This document shows positions 33,096 through 44,277 of a DNA stretch of 64,000 nucleotides, piece after piece. Where the stretch lies: NCBI RefSeq assembly GCF_042100115.1, contig NC_091273.1, forward strand, positions 4,154,001 through 4,218,000. Reading direction: 5' to 3'. The translations under genes and the position numbers were made by a program. Source of the DNA: Alternaria dauci (Eukaryota > Ascomycota > Dothideomycetes > Pleosporales > Pleosporaceae). The number at the start of each line of letters is the position of its first letter. Position 1 is the stretch's first letter. Under the pieces are notes generated by a model. That model was not told the origin of the DNA. It worked only from the letters and a program-made list of their open reading frames with translations, and did not search any database.

Positions 33096-34601
33096 ATGTC
33101 GACCACACAAGGAGGACTGCTGGATCATGGCCGCCTCGAAGACGGCAGATTGTCACCAACGATATGGAAACCAGTCCGAACAGCAAGATGGAGTCTTAAC
33201 ATCGTGCGTCCGGAATTTTTGAATTTACGCTCCAACATGAAGAGTAGCTCGATCAGACCAACCGCGTGGTTAGACGGCCTGAGAGGATTTGCAGCGTTCT
33301 TGGTATACTTGCATCACAATCAACTTTGGTCTCATGGTGGCAGAGGGAATCTGATTTTCGAGAACGCATTCAGCTACGAGAAAAGATACTATTTTGCAGC
33401 TTTCCCCTTCGTACGGATCCTCTTCTCCGGTGGTCACTTCGCCGTCGCCATCTTCTTCGTTATTTCAGGATATGTCCTTTCGCTCAAAAGCCTACGGCTC
33501 ATACAAGAAGGAAAGCCATCAAGCGCATCAGAAACGGTCGGTTCCGCTCTTTTCCGTCGCTGGCTTCGGCTATACATTCCTGTCATTGTCGTCACGTTTG
33601 CGTGGATGTCATTTCGACACTGGAGTAGACTCCCACTTGACATGCACGATATCAAACCCACTTTCCGCGAGGACGTCATCGAATGGTACCAAACCTTCAA
33701 GAACTACAGTTTCGTATTCTCTACAAACATCTACGAGTTCACGGAAGTATATCATCCTCACACCTGGTCAATACCCATCGAGTTCAAAGGATCCATTGTC
33801 GTCTACACTACACTTTCCGCACTCTCGCGGTGCACACGAAACGCTCGCTTGTGGTGTGAGATGGCTCTAATCACATACTTTCTCTATGTGGTAGACGGCT
33901 TCTACGCAGCATTGTTCACGTCCGGAGTATTGCTTTGTGACCTTGAACTACTGGCCCAAAAGGACGAACTCCCGCGCTTCCTCAATGCGCTGGCCGGGTT
34001 CAAGGAGCTCATCTTCTTCCACTTGTTCATCGCCGCACTTTACCTCGGCGGAGTACCGGCATTTGATGCGCCAGAAATTGATCGCACCATTCTCATCTCC
34101 AATTCGCCCGGATGGGTTTGGCTGTCGCGTCTCAAGCCCCAAGCTGTCTTTGATGCAAAGTGGTTCTACCTCTTCTGGGCTGCATTCTTCGCGGTAGCTT
34201 CAATCCCACGCTTGCCATGGCTCAAGCGCTTCTTCGAGACGGGTTTCTGTCAGTACCTCGCACGCATCTCATTTGCGCTATATCTAGTCCACGGGCTAGT
34301 AATTTGGACCCTGGGAGACCGACTTTACGCCGCGGTTGGGCTCCCAAGGCCATTTCACAAGGACGGTATGCCAGGATGGATCGACAAGTTCCCACTCTCT
34401 AATAAAGGACCTATGGGCCTCGAAATTGCGTTCTGGCTGCCACAGCTGATCATCCTCCCCTTTACACTCTACGCTGCTGAGGTTGTTACGAAATTAGTCG
34501 ATGAGCCCAGCGTCAAGTTAGCCAATTGGCTTTACAAGTGTACGGTCCAACCACAGATAACCCCACCGAAGCACCACCGCAGTTATTCTTCTGTACGCTA
34601 G
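33096..34601 (+). CDS. Acyltransferase-3 (OafA/NodX-type) integral membrane protein
   Basis: A 501-residue ORF starting at ATG 33096 (MSTTQGG). The open frame extends upstream to 32961 but without an ATG there. Conserved parts are AWLDGLRGFAAFLVYLHH near residue 60 (the DGLRG...H motif whose His is essential in the family), GHFAVAIFFVISGYVLSLKSL, FRRWLRLYIPV and HTWSIPIEFKGS (W-S(I/L)xxE motif). About ten membrane helices are visible to the C-terminus. Family members transfer acetyl or other acyl groups from acyl-CoA to sugars, polysaccharides or lipids across a membrane. In fungi the physiological target is mostly unknown. Flanked by GT32 and GT8-like genes, it could O-acetylate the glycan they build (inference). 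Confidence 0.9.
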   Translation: MSTTQGGLLDHGRLEDGRLSPTIWKPVRTARWSLNIVRPEFLNLRSNMKSSSIRPTAWLDGLRGFAAFLVYLHHNQLWSHGGRGNLIFENAFSYEKRYYFAAFPFVRILFSGGHFAVAIFFVISGYVLSLKSLRLIQEGKPSSASETVGSALFRRWLRLYIPVIVVTFAWMSFRHWSRLPLDMHDIKPTFREDVIEWYQTFKNYSFVFSTNIYEFTEVYHPHTWSIPIEFKGSIVVYTTLSALSRCTRNARLWCEMALITYFLYVVDGFYAALFTSGVLLCDLELLAQKDELPRFLNALAGFKELIFFHLFIAALYLGGVPAFDAPEIDRTILISNSPGWVWLSRLKPQAVFDAKWFYLFWAAFFAVASIPRLPWLKRFFETGFCQYLARISFALYLVHGLVIWTLGDRLYAAVGLPRPFHKDGMPGWIDKFPLSNKGPMGLEIAFWLPQLIILPFTLYAAEVVTKLVDEPSVKLANWLYKCTVQPQITPPKHHRSYSSVR

Positions 34602-35160
34602 AAAATTCAATCAGTCTTACGTTGGAAATTCCTTTTCCCGCGTCGCCGCCTTGCGCCGGACGACATGCACGCTTACGTGCTCAATACGCACTCGGCTTCA
34701 TGTGATTTTCACCTGCTTAGGGAAGTTCACATCACAGCACTACTGCAAGTGCCTAGCCAGGTAAGATGAATCATCATGGAAGTGCGATACCTATTGGTTG
34801 GTCCAAATTGGAGCTTGCTCCAATACGACGCCCCACGGGGTAATGTCTGGGCAACGAACGCTGGTCCTTGCTCCCCTGCCGATCATTGCTAGCGGCAGCA
34901 CCCGAATTTGGCAACAACGCCGCGTGATTATCTCAAGCCTTGATCTCGTTGACGTTGAAGCGACGATCAGGTCATAGGCTTTGCTGCCATCTTTTAGGTG
35001 GTGCCTCATTTCTATTCTGTCGTCGGCTGAATCATGACGTTGGCGGGTCACCGAGCATATCGACTGCATATGCATGTGAAATTCGCCCCTTCAAGGAAGG
35101 TCGCATCTAAAACGGATTAAAGGTTTGACGCCGAATGTGCGTTGCGTCTCCGCACTCATC
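34602..35160. other. Intergenic region
   Basis: About 560 nt without a recognised feature; holds the terminator and promoter between two plus-strand genes. Confidence 0.4.
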
Positions 35161-36456
35161 ATGCGACGCCGACACAATATTACTTTAGCAACACTTGCGT
35201 GTCTTGGAACGATATACCTCGTTATACAGCACCGACACGAATTCGAAACCGCACCAAGCGGTGCGCACATCAGCGGAATTGAGATATTGCCGTCCGACAG
35301 GCTCGCCTCCTCCCAACACAACGACGCCTTCTTTGCCCTAAATCACAACGTACCAAGCCAAGCAATACCAGGAGATGTTGGGCTGCCACTAAGAGAAGTC
35401 GCCGCTTCCGCCGTTGGAGAGCCTAGTGTAGACCTTAGACCGAGACCTTCCTTCCAGGGGGCCTTACCGTCATCAAGCACTGCAAGCGTACCCGAGACGA
35501 GATATCCCTTCCAAAACGATTTACAGCTGCACCTACCTGCTCCAGTGCTACAAAGGTACTCGACATATAAGCCTCACATTTACGACCAGGACGCCCCTGA
35601 CAGCTATGCGTATGCAACATTTCTTGCTACTCGTAATCCCTCTCTCAAAGACCCCTACTTTCTCGCCATCCAGTCGCTTATCTATCGATTACTCTGGTCT
35701 TCGCAAACACGTAGTCAAAAACACCCCCTCATCGTTTTTGTAGCCGAATATGTAACAGACGAGCAGCGTGCATTGCTCAAAGGAGCTGGTGCGCTAGTCC
35801 GCGAGCTCTTGCCTCTTCCATGGGAATGCAACGTTTCTGGCGTGCAAGGTCGATGGAAAGATCTCTTCGCCAAGCTCAACATGTGGAAAGAGATTGACTT
35901 TGAGCGCATCCTGTTTTTGGATGCGGATGCGTTTCCGTTGGCAAATATCGATGAGATGTTCGATCTCGCGCCTTGGCAGGATTGCATACCGGAGAAACTG
36001 CATCTCGATGACTTTTTATCTGATGGGCCAGTTTGCGAGTCTTACGTCTTCGCTGGTGTTGCGCAAGATGGTTTCAATGCGACATATCCTAACATCAATG
36101 TCGGGTCGATGGTTTTCACTCCTTCCTTGCGCATGCACGCACGGCTTGTACAGAACTATGTCAAGACTGATAAGTACGACTGTGCGATGGCTGAGCAGGC
36201 GTTTCTGAACTGGCAGTTCAGTCCAGAGAGTGCATATCCGGCGACGAAGCTGGATAGACAATGGGGTGGATTCTTTCCTACGGAGGACGATGGCGATGGA
36301 AGATTGAAGGTGGTCCATGAGAAGATCTGGGTTGCGACGGAGGGATGGATGAAAGAGGAATGGGAGAAGGGTTGGAACGAGATGAAAGAGTTCTATGAGA
36401 GCGCTGAATTTGCGAAGGCGAGAGAGGAAGATGGTATGGTTTCTGGAAGCGAGTAA
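35161..36456 (+). CDS. GT8-like glycosyltransferase, type II membrane protein
   Basis: 431 residues from ATG 35161. The start is chosen because MRRRHNITLATLACLGTIYLVI is a short basic tail plus membrane anchor; the upstream open frame from 35125 has no ATG. The catalytic core includes LFAKLNMWKEIDFERILFLDADAFPLANIDEMFDL, with LDADAFPL as the DxD metal-binding motif in the setting typical of glycogenin/GNT1-like GT8 enzymes, and later NINVGSMVFTPS and AEQAFLNW (conserved N-x-G and D/EQ-x-L-N). C-terminal HEKI is near the usual HF/Y-xG position. It is expected to be a Golgi enzyme using a UDP-sugar. Together with GT32 and the acyltransferase it forms a three-gene glycan neighbourhood. Confidence 0.88.
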   Translation: MRRRHNITLATLACLGTIYLVIQHRHEFETAPSGAHISGIEILPSDRLASSQHNDAFFALNHNVPSQAIPGDVGLPLREVAASAVGEPSVDLRPRPSFQGALPSSSTASVPETRYPFQNDLQLHLPAPVLQRYSTYKPHIYDQDAPDSYAYATFLATRNPSLKDPYFLAIQSLIYRLLWSSQTRSQKHPLIVFVAEYVTDEQRALLKGAGALVRELLPLPWECNVSGVQGRWKDLFAKLNMWKEIDFERILFLDADAFPLANIDEMFDLAPWQDCIPEKLHLDDFLSDGPVCESYVFAGVAQDGFNATYPNINVGSMVFTPSLRMHARLVQNYVKTDKYDCAMAEQAFLNWQFSPESAYPATKLDRQWGGFFPTEDDGDGRLKVVHEKIWVATEGWMKEEWEKGWNEMKEFYESAEFAKAREEDGMVSGSE

Positions 36457-36528
36457 GGTGCACATGTTCTTGGTGTGTCTGGTTGTATTGACAATGAAAT
36501 TCTACGTAGTCAAGATGCCACGTTTCCA

Positions 36529-37728
36529 TTATATGCCATGCTCGAACCACCGTCTCAGCTCCGTTGTGCAAACATCTCGCCAATACTCTACATCCCCTCC
36601 CTCCCTCTTATGTGCTTCCACCCAATCCGCCGCAACCTTGCTTATCGCATTCTCTACAGTTCCCATCTCGGGCCACCACATTGGATAAAACCTCATATTC
36701 TCCGCCTCAAATTCCTTCACCGCTTCCGGTGGCACCGGCCACGTCTTGCCAAAATTCGTCCCGTTATCTTGTATAACATCCTGCACCGTCATACGCCCAA
36801 ATCCTTTCATCCTTCTCTTTGCAATAGCTTTTGGCAGCAAATTTGTGAGATCCACACGCCTGAAAACCATGGAGATGAACATTGCAGTTGCAAGAAAGTG
36901 CTCTAGAAGATCAGGATGGTCGCGCGACGCAACTGGATACGCAAAATCAGAAAACGTGATCCTTACACTAATATCGGGATGGCGACGGCAGAACTCTGCA
37001 ATGTAGACTAGATAATCCCAGTTTATGGGGTTGATCCAGCGTTTCCCGAGGATGGGCACCATGTCTTCTATCATCTTATAGTGCATGTAATATATCTTTT
37101 GGACCGCTGCTTCTGGTATGCCCAAGTGCACAGCGAGTTGGTGGTTCGCCAGGTCAGGCGGAGAGAGCTTCAGCCATTGGTACTGTCTTGCTGTGCAACG
37201 GGATATCAGTTCCTCGAGACTAGGTAGACAATCTACACATACGACGTTGTAGTGTAGCTCCGTGTCTGATGTTTCGGCGTGTAACTGGCGGCAAACATAC
37301 TTGAGCTGGTTGAAGGGCTGTAGGTTTGCTTTTCCCATCCTCTTTGCACCGTCCCATAGATGTCGGTACCGCCTTTTGGCTGCTACTTGTGGTCTGTATG
37401 AGTCATCATTGTCATCATCGTCATCATCTTGGTAAGGTAATAGCTGCCTATGCGTTGCCGTCAACGCGAACTCCAATATCAGATTGCGTATTTCGCCTGG
37501 CATCCCCAGGAGCGAGAGTCTTGGATGTGGTTCAGTTGTCTCTTTGATGCTTCTTGCGCCGCTGCTGGATGTGATCTTTGCTTTTTTAACTGTCGCAGTC
37601 TTCTTGACTGTTTTGTAGCCATCCTTGGAGTATTTTCTTTTGCGTGTGTTCCAGACCATTTGGGCGAGATTGCTGTTCCGAAGTGAGATAAGAGGAGAAC
37701 CTCCCCATATATATGATTGCGTTGACAT
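36529..37728 (-). CDS. Hypothetical protein with 2EXR/F-box-like motif
   Basis: Single-exon gene of 399 residues, ATG at 37728. A basic N-terminus (KKTATVKKAK, a possible nuclear signal) is followed by LSLLGMPGEIRNLILEFAL (about 73-92), the motif LxxLPxEIRxxIxxxxL found at the start of many fungal F-box-like/2EXR proteins, and by an acidic run (DDDDDDNDD). A further conserved-looking segment is LKYVCRQLHAET (about 140-150), the second part of that fold, where the family usually reads LLxVCRQIxxE. No catalytic motif is present. Convergent with the GT8-like gene (72 nt between ends). Function unknown; protein-protein adaptor is the most likely role. Confidence 0.65.
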   Translation of the reverse strand: MSTQSYIWGGSPLISLRNSNLAQMVWNTRKRKYSKDGYKTVKKTATVKKAKITSSSGARSIKETTEPHPRLSLLGMPGEIRNLILEFALTATHRQLLPYQDDDDDDNDDSYRPQVAAKRRYRHLWDGAKRMGKANLQPFNQLKYVCRQLHAETSDTELHYNVVCVDCLPSLEELISRCTARQYQWLKLSPPDLANHQLAVHLGIPEAAVQKIYYMHYKMIEDMVPILGKRWINPINWDYLVYIAEFCRRHPDISVRITFSDFAYPVASRDHPDLLEHFLATAMFISMVFRRVDLTNLLPKAIAKRRMKGFGRMTVQDVIQDNGTNFGKTWPVPPEAVKEFEAENMRFYPMWWPEMGTVENAISKVAADWVEAHKREGGDVEYWRDVCTTELRRWFEHGI

Positions 37729-37893
37729 ACACAGTCACGAAAGGGTGTTTCGAGAATGGTGTATCATTCGCATTGTTTTCGTTTCAGAACGGTCCAGATG
37801 ACCATCGACACGATATGTATATCTACACAAAAGCATCGCAGCTTTGAACGAGATCCGCTGTTCACGTTATTCACACAGTACGCGAAACTTCGT

Positions 37894-40800
37894 CTATGCA
37901 CTAGCCTCTGCAGTGCTCTGCCTTCCGGCTATACTTCCACCCTTCCAGCTTCCCCTTGGATCCACCTTGTTCTGCACCCTACTTTCCTCACCTTCCTTAC
38001 CCCAGCCACCGCCGCCAGGTGTATGTATGATGATTCTCTCACCCGGCCGCATAGCCGCCGTGTTCTTAGCACCCAGATTGATATATCTGTACTCCACGTC
38101 TTCTTTCGCTCTTGCAGCATCTTTCTTCAGGGCCGCTTCCACTGCATCAGAAGTCTTAGGCGCATTCGCAGTATCCAGAGGTTCTGTGGGACGCTTGGAG
38201 TCTGAGTTCTGGTCGATAGCCTTCTTGTCCACTTTCTTGACCCAGATATTCAACCCACATGCTGCATCGCCTCCTCCTTCCATACCGTATGGATGGTAAA
38301 CTCTTCGCTCGCTAAGAATGCTGACTTGGACGGGGATGCGGAACTCGATGTCGCGAATAACACCCTCACCACCGACGTGCATGCCCTTGCCGGCACTGTC
38401 TTGTCGTAGCGAGAACTCGCGGAGTAGAACAGGATACCTTCGCTCGAAGACCTCGGAGTCGGTGATGCGGGTGTTGGTCATATGTGTATGCACACCGTTC
38501 GTTCCGTTCCATGTTGAGCCAGCACCAGATCCTCCTGCAATTGTTTCATAGTATCCGAAACCTTTCGTCTCTTTGCGCTCGCCGCTCTTGTCGCCTTCTC
38601 CATATGTTGTACCGCCAAAGCCGAAAGTTAGGTTATTGCAATCACCCTGACTCGCAGCGCAAGCCTTGAACGCCTTGAGGACTACGTCCGTTACACGCTG
38701 ACTTGTCAAAACGTTGCCGCCCACAACAGCCGCGTTGTCGGATGGCGAGAGGAAGGACTTTTTGGGAATGAGGACATGAATCGGCTTGAGACATCCTTGG
38801 TTTAATGGAATATCCTCGCTGATGAGACAGCGTAGACAGTAGATGATAGCAGAATAAGTAACGGCTTCTGGCGCATTGATGTTTCCGTAGACCTCAGGGC
38901 CTGTGCCGGAAAAGTCGAATACGGCCTCACCCTTCTCAGGATCGATCGATACCTTTAGCCGGATAGGGCTTCCATCATCCATGAAATCCTCTGCGCTGAG
39001 ATCCTGGCCTTCAAAACGCTTATAGACATCTTTGAGTAGAGCACGAACAGATTGCTCTGCGTTGGCCTGGATATTAGTCATATAGAACTTGACAACTCGC
39101 TCGCCGTAGTCCGACATTAGTGTGCTGATGAGGTTGATACCTTTCTGGTTCGCAGCGACTTGTGCCTTCAGATCGTTGATGTTGTCACTGAGGCATCGTG
39201 TACCAGAGCAGCCAGGATACTGACCCGGTTCGTCCAGAAGGAGCTCGGTGATGCGCTTCTCGTTGAAATGCCCTTCTGATACAAGTTTCTCGGATTTGAT
39301 GGCCGCGCCTTCCTGGTAGAGCTCTTTCGATGCAGGAGGCATGGATCCAGGGAGTATGCCTCCAATGTCGGCATGATGCGCACGTGAAGCGACGTAGAAT
39401 ATGATGTTATCACCACTAAAGGCGGGTGTGATTACAGTGATATCTGGCAGATGCGTGCCGCCGAACATGGGGTGGTTCGAGACGAGAACGTCACCTTTTT
39501 TGAGTTTGCCCTTCCAGATGGCGGCTTGTTTGCGAACGCAGGTTGACATACTACCGAGATGTACCGGTAGATGGGGAGCTATACTATCATTAGCCGATTT
39601 CAGCCACCTTGGCAGTCGACATACCGTTAGCGACGAGTCCACCGTTCTCATCAAAAAGTGCGCAGGAATAATCCAATCGCTCCTTGACATTGGTAGACAC
39701 ACTAGTCTTCTGGAGTGCGCGACCCATTTGCTCAGCAATGGCCATGAATCGATGGGCGAAGATGCTGAGTAAGATTGGGTCAACCTCTTTCGTATCGACC
39801 TCCTTCTCTTGGTCTTCCGTCTCGCCAATGTTTATCACCACGTGAGTATTGATGACAAGCGCAGTGGCGCCAGGTGTCACAACGATGGTCTGTGTACCGT
39901 CCGCGATAATTGCCGGCCCCTTCAATCGATCACCTACTTCCAGATCTTCGAGCTTGTAGACTGAAGTGTCTTGCCGACCACCCTCGAAGAAGACCTTGCG
40001 AGTGTCATAGCGCTTCGTGTCGCCTGAGATGTCTCTAGGCTTGATTTCTTTGAGTTGTTGGTCCACGCTCTTTTCGAGACCTTCAAATGTCTTGCCAATA
40101 CCACGGGCCCGTACGTCATCCACAATGATATCGCGATCAGGCAAAGTGAAACCAAATTCCTGTTCGTGTTGCTTGACGAAAGCTTTGCCAAACGCCCATT
40201 CGTCTCCATCGTATTCTTGCTTTGCCTCCTCCTTAGTCGGCTTGATAATCATAAGTGCGGATTCTGTTCCTCGGTATCTTAAGTTGAGGTACTCTTCGAA
40301 GTGAACGTGCTCTTCGTCAAAGCCCTGGTCTCTGAGCGTACTCAACGACTTGCTTTTCAGGTCCGCCATTTTGTTCTGCAGATATTCCCTTGTCTCCTTC
40401 TTGTCCGACCATACGGTAGACTCTGGCTCCTGCCTCTCATCGACAACGTCGGCAAGCGCCATACCATATGCAGACAGAACCGACGAGTAGCGGTGGATCA
40501 GAATCTGCGAGATGCCAAGAGCTTCGGCAATGGCCACCGCATGCTGACCACCGGCACCACCAAACGTCGCGAGTCGGTGCTTACTCGTATCATGTCCGCG
40601 GGCTTCAGTCAGACTTCGGATTGGTCGTGTCATGGTTTCATTCGCAATCTTGATGAAACCATTGGCAATATCGTCCAGCGACATCTCTTTCTCCTTGTTG
40701 CCGCCTGCAACCTCTTTGTTGATCTGCTCCGCCAGCTCCTTGAACAGCTTCTCGCTCGCCTGCGCATCGAGGCCCTCGTCTTCGTTCTTACCGAAGATTT

Positions 40801-42167
40801 TGGGGAAAAAGTCTGGTAATAAGCGGCCGAGGAACAGATTCGCGTCAGTGATGGTCAACGGGCCGCCCTTGCGATAACAAGCTGGACCTGGATGAGCGCT
40901 CGCAGACTCTGGACCCACAACAAAAAGACCGTTCCTCCAGAAGAGGCGCGATCCACCACCAGCAGCAACAGTGTTGATATCGAGTTGTGGTGACTGGATG
41001 GTGACACCGGCTGTCGTAGTTTCGAAGACGTGATCGTAGCGTCCAGCGCCGTATCTGCTCACGTCGGTACTGGTGCCACCCATGTCGAAGCCAATGACGG
41101 GAATCTTGGTTTCGGGGTCGTACGATGTGAGCGCATAGCCGACGACACCTCCAGCAGGACCAGAAAGGATAGCTTTGAGGCCTGAGAAGATGTCGACGTC
41201 AACCAGACCTCCGTCTGACTGCATGAACTCGCAGCGTGCGCCTTTGGACCCTTGCTCGCGTTTTACGCTCTTGGTACCGAGGCCGCCCTCGAAGCCTTTG
41301 GAGAAGCCATCGATGTACTTCCGTATCGCGGGCGTGAGATATGCGTCTGCGCAGGCCGAAGTGGCTCGCGGGACCAGTTTGATCATGGGCATGAGCTCGT
41401 GACTCAAGCTGACATGCTCAAAGCCAATCTCCTTTGCAATTTTGCCCACCAGCGCCTCGTGCTTCGGGTATGTGTATCCATGCATCAAGCACACGGCAAT
41501 GCTCTTCAGTCCACCGTCGTAGACTTCCTGCAGCTGCCTTCTTATCGCCTCTTCCTGTGGCCGTTGGAGGATGCGCACCGTCTCGCCGGACAGGCCCTTG
41601 ACCAGCTCGGCGTCGTCTCCAGCCTCTTCTATGCTCATGGCCTGTGTTTGGTGCCTCTCCGGATCTTCCGCGTAGTCCTCCAGCGTGACGCGCTCATCGA
41701 TCTCGACGACCTTCTTGTACAGCACCTCGGGCTTCCGGATGTCGAGGGCGAAGATGTTGGGCCGACTCTGGTTGCCAATCTCGAGGCAGTCCTTGAAGCC
41801 CTTTGTGACGACCATGGCAATGTCTTCGCCTTTTCTCTCCAGGAGCGCGTTCGTCGCGACGGTGGTGCCCATGCGTATGCTCTCGATCTTGGACGTGTCG
41901 AGCGGCTGCCCACGGGGGATCTCGGTGCCGGTGAACTTGGAGAGGAGGCGGCGGATGCCTTCGAGCGGCGCGTCATCGTAGTTGGAGGGGTCGACGGAGA
42001 GCAGCTTGATGAGGATGTCGTCTTCCATCTTGCCGGTGCCCGGGTTGCCTACGCAGTCGGTGAAGGTACCGCCACGCTGCACTGTCAGCCATTGCCATGC
42101 GTATGTTGTAGTGGCATACATCAATGGCGATACGGATGCCCCGCTCGCTAATCTTTGGAGTCGCCAT
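37894..42167 (-). CDS. OXP1: 5-oxoprolinase (ATP-hydrolysing), hydantoinase A/B fusion
   Basis: Three exons on the minus strand (42167-42120, 42076-39625, 39578-37894) give 1,394 residues. The 48-nt first exon codes MATPKISERGIRIAID and joins to RGGTFTDCVGNPG, restoring the N-terminal ASKHA-type motif. The second exon holds the HyuA half, with GFDMGGTSTDVSRYG (phosphate loop) and HRLATFGGAGGQHA. The third holds the HyuB half, with SNHPMFGGTHLPDITVITP and GSGAGSTWNGTNGVHTHMTNTR. The enzyme hydrolyses 5-oxo-L-proline to L-glutamate with ATP in the cytosol, closing the glutathione (gamma-glutamyl) cycle. Length is slightly above the usual 1,280-1,300. Introns of 43-46 nt at both junctions explain why it appears as two overlapping ORFs. 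Order and completeness make it a confident, probably functional orthologue. Confidence 0.95.
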
Positions 42168-42970
42168 GTTGACACGGGATGGTGAAGCTCAAGGTGCTAT
42201 GGCAGCGCTTCACGAGTACAAGAGCATCGGCAGACGCGAAAGGAAACCTCAGAGTCGGCAACAGGTGTGGTGAGGTTTGTATGGACATGACATGATGCAA
42301 GCCACGACGCGATTACATGCACCACGCACGATAATCGAAAGTGGGGTAATCTTCCTGTTGCTGCCCCGCGACATCGGGGGAGCTTTTGTCATCCATCTCA
42401 TGTGCGTCGCCCAAACTCCGCGGCTTTTGCTGGTTTAGGCTTAGTGCGCTTGGCCATCATCATCGCCATCATCACCCGCCCACCTGTACGGCTGCTCCCG
42501 TCAAACCACAGTCACAATATCATCAACCTCCTCTGCCGTGAGAGCAAGGCTCGTGTGGCCGCGACTTGCTAGAACAAATACAGAAGTGGGACGAAACAGC
42601 GACACCCATCGCGCGTTGCTTAGGGATTCGCGTGTAGCGCGTCTGCCTTCCGGAAGATTGACTTGCCTTTGATCGCATCGCCCACCCAGCTCAGTCGAAC
42701 GGCTTTATCCGGAGCCGGCTTTGATAGCGTCTATCAGAAACAAGAGAGATCAGAATCGAGAAGCATTTTGAGAAGTTAGCAATGTGGACGTTGGCGCACC
42801 TCTAGTCGGTCGGTATCAGAGCGATCGCTAACACCTCGCTCTACGCCAGCACCTCACCCTGGCTCTCCCCAGCAACACAACCAAATCGTATCAAAAACTA
42901 CCCTTGTGTGCCAAATATCTATGCTTTTCGCGTCTTAATACTTTAAAAACACACACGGGGAAAACACGCT
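42168..42970. other. Intergenic region upstream of the 5-oxoprolinase gene
   Basis: Gene-free; includes a short (CATCATCGCCATCATCACC) run near 42,455-42,475 and the 5-oxoprolinase promoter. Confidence 0.4.
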
Positions 42971-43470
42971 CTGCCTCTCGTCATCCGAGTCCACGGTGGC
43001 GGGTTCGTCGTCAATTATCCTGAAGCAGACCATGTTCTGGCGCGGCGTCTACGTCAAACTGTATCGTCACCAGCCAAGAGTATGGGAAAGTCTCTCATGA
43101 CAAGTTTCTCTCGGCCTACGAGGCTGTCATCACGCAATCGCTTGCCGTAATATGACAACCGGGAACTGTCTATTGATATGCCCAAAGATATCCTATGTGG
43201 CGGCTCAACTTGAGACAACCTTCTTCTCGGCGTGGCCCAAGATCCCTAGCAACTCGTCCAGATCCTCCAGTCCCCGACTTCACCGGCGAAAGCTATGGCA
43301 AGATTCTCCCACTGTACGTGGACGCGGCTCAGGGACTATCCATGGATGATTTGCGCCTGAGTCTTGTGTTCTTCGCTTCGAGGGCGAGCTTGCTAGCAGA
43401 ATTTTTTACTCATCGGCGCTGTGTTGAGACGTGGCGGTTCTTGTGGAAACCTCACTTTCGCCGACCATAG
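42971..43470 (+). pseudogene. Decayed alpha/beta-hydrolase (esterase/lipase, HGGG family) relic
   Basis: Reading frames switch along this stretch. 42971-43045 codes LPLVIRVHGGGFVVNYPEAD, with the HGGGF oxyanion-hole motif of the alpha/beta-hydrolase-3 family. A different frame (43068-43140) codes YGKVSHDKFLSAYEAVITQS, matching the helix that follows in such enzymes. A third (about 43255-43380) codes DFTGESYGKILPLYVDAAQG, similar to the lid/late segment. The GDSAGG nucleophile region is not readable, and stops separate the pieces. The order agrees with the family, so a frameshifted remnant is more likely than chance. No correction of the frame was attempted. Confidence 0.5.
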
Positions 43471-44277
43471 GTGTGCGCATCTCACTGGTGGAGCCCATTA
43501 CCACACCGGTTCTAGGCATCAGCGCCTCACGCTTGTGCGGTAGAACAAACTATTCCCCAAGCAGTGCTGAGGATGATGTTCAGCCTACCCAATAGATGGA
43601 CGGTGGACGTGCAGGAAGAGGGGTAATCGGGAGCTGAAGTTGATACCTTGACACTGCAATCGCATCGCATTCCGCGTGCTCTATACGCATACCCTAAGAT
43701 CCGAGTCGATCAACAAAGCGTTGTGGCACATCTTTAAGAAGTGTTTCGCAGTTGTCGTCGCTCAAAATTCTACTTTTGATGCCACATTTTAGTGCCACGG
43801 TCAAGATAACTTCTGCTCAAGAGAGCCAAAGGTCAATCTTTTGCTCCGCCACAGGAACCGCCCTCGCGTATTGAGCTGTGCACGATGGTAGCGCAACACT
43901 CAGCCTCAGCTAGCGTGATCTAGCCTAAACCACTCGCAGCAGCACACTGCCCGGTGAGAGTATGCCACGCGACGCCCATGTCTGGGAGCTGAGCTCAATC
44001 TTTGGGTTAAGGTTTTCGCATGATGCGTCACTAGACGTTTGTTTTTGTAGGCTGCTCTTAGCTATACTTAGCGGAAGTGTTAGAGACTTTTAAGCGAATA
44101 GAGACGGGTAGAACTGCAAGCATAGCCCGTACTCACCACCAGGACAACGCAAAGTCTTGGTCAGAGAGTGTTCAGGCAGCGTATATGAAAGAGAAGGGGC
44201 AGCGCGATGCATTTTCAGCAACTGCCTGATTCCATATCGAACTCATCTCCTATCCTTTGTGTCCCACCTTTTTCGCA
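43471..44277. other. Gene-free stretch
   Basis: About 800 nt between the hydrolase relic and the secreted protein gene. No ORF with family signal; may contain more of the decayed gene beyond recognition. Confidence 0.4.

Noticed and set aside
41252..42151. A 299-codon plus-strand ORF opposite the start of the 5-oxoprolinase gene
   Set aside because: It is the antisense shadow of a strongly conserved coding region; no family signal of its own.
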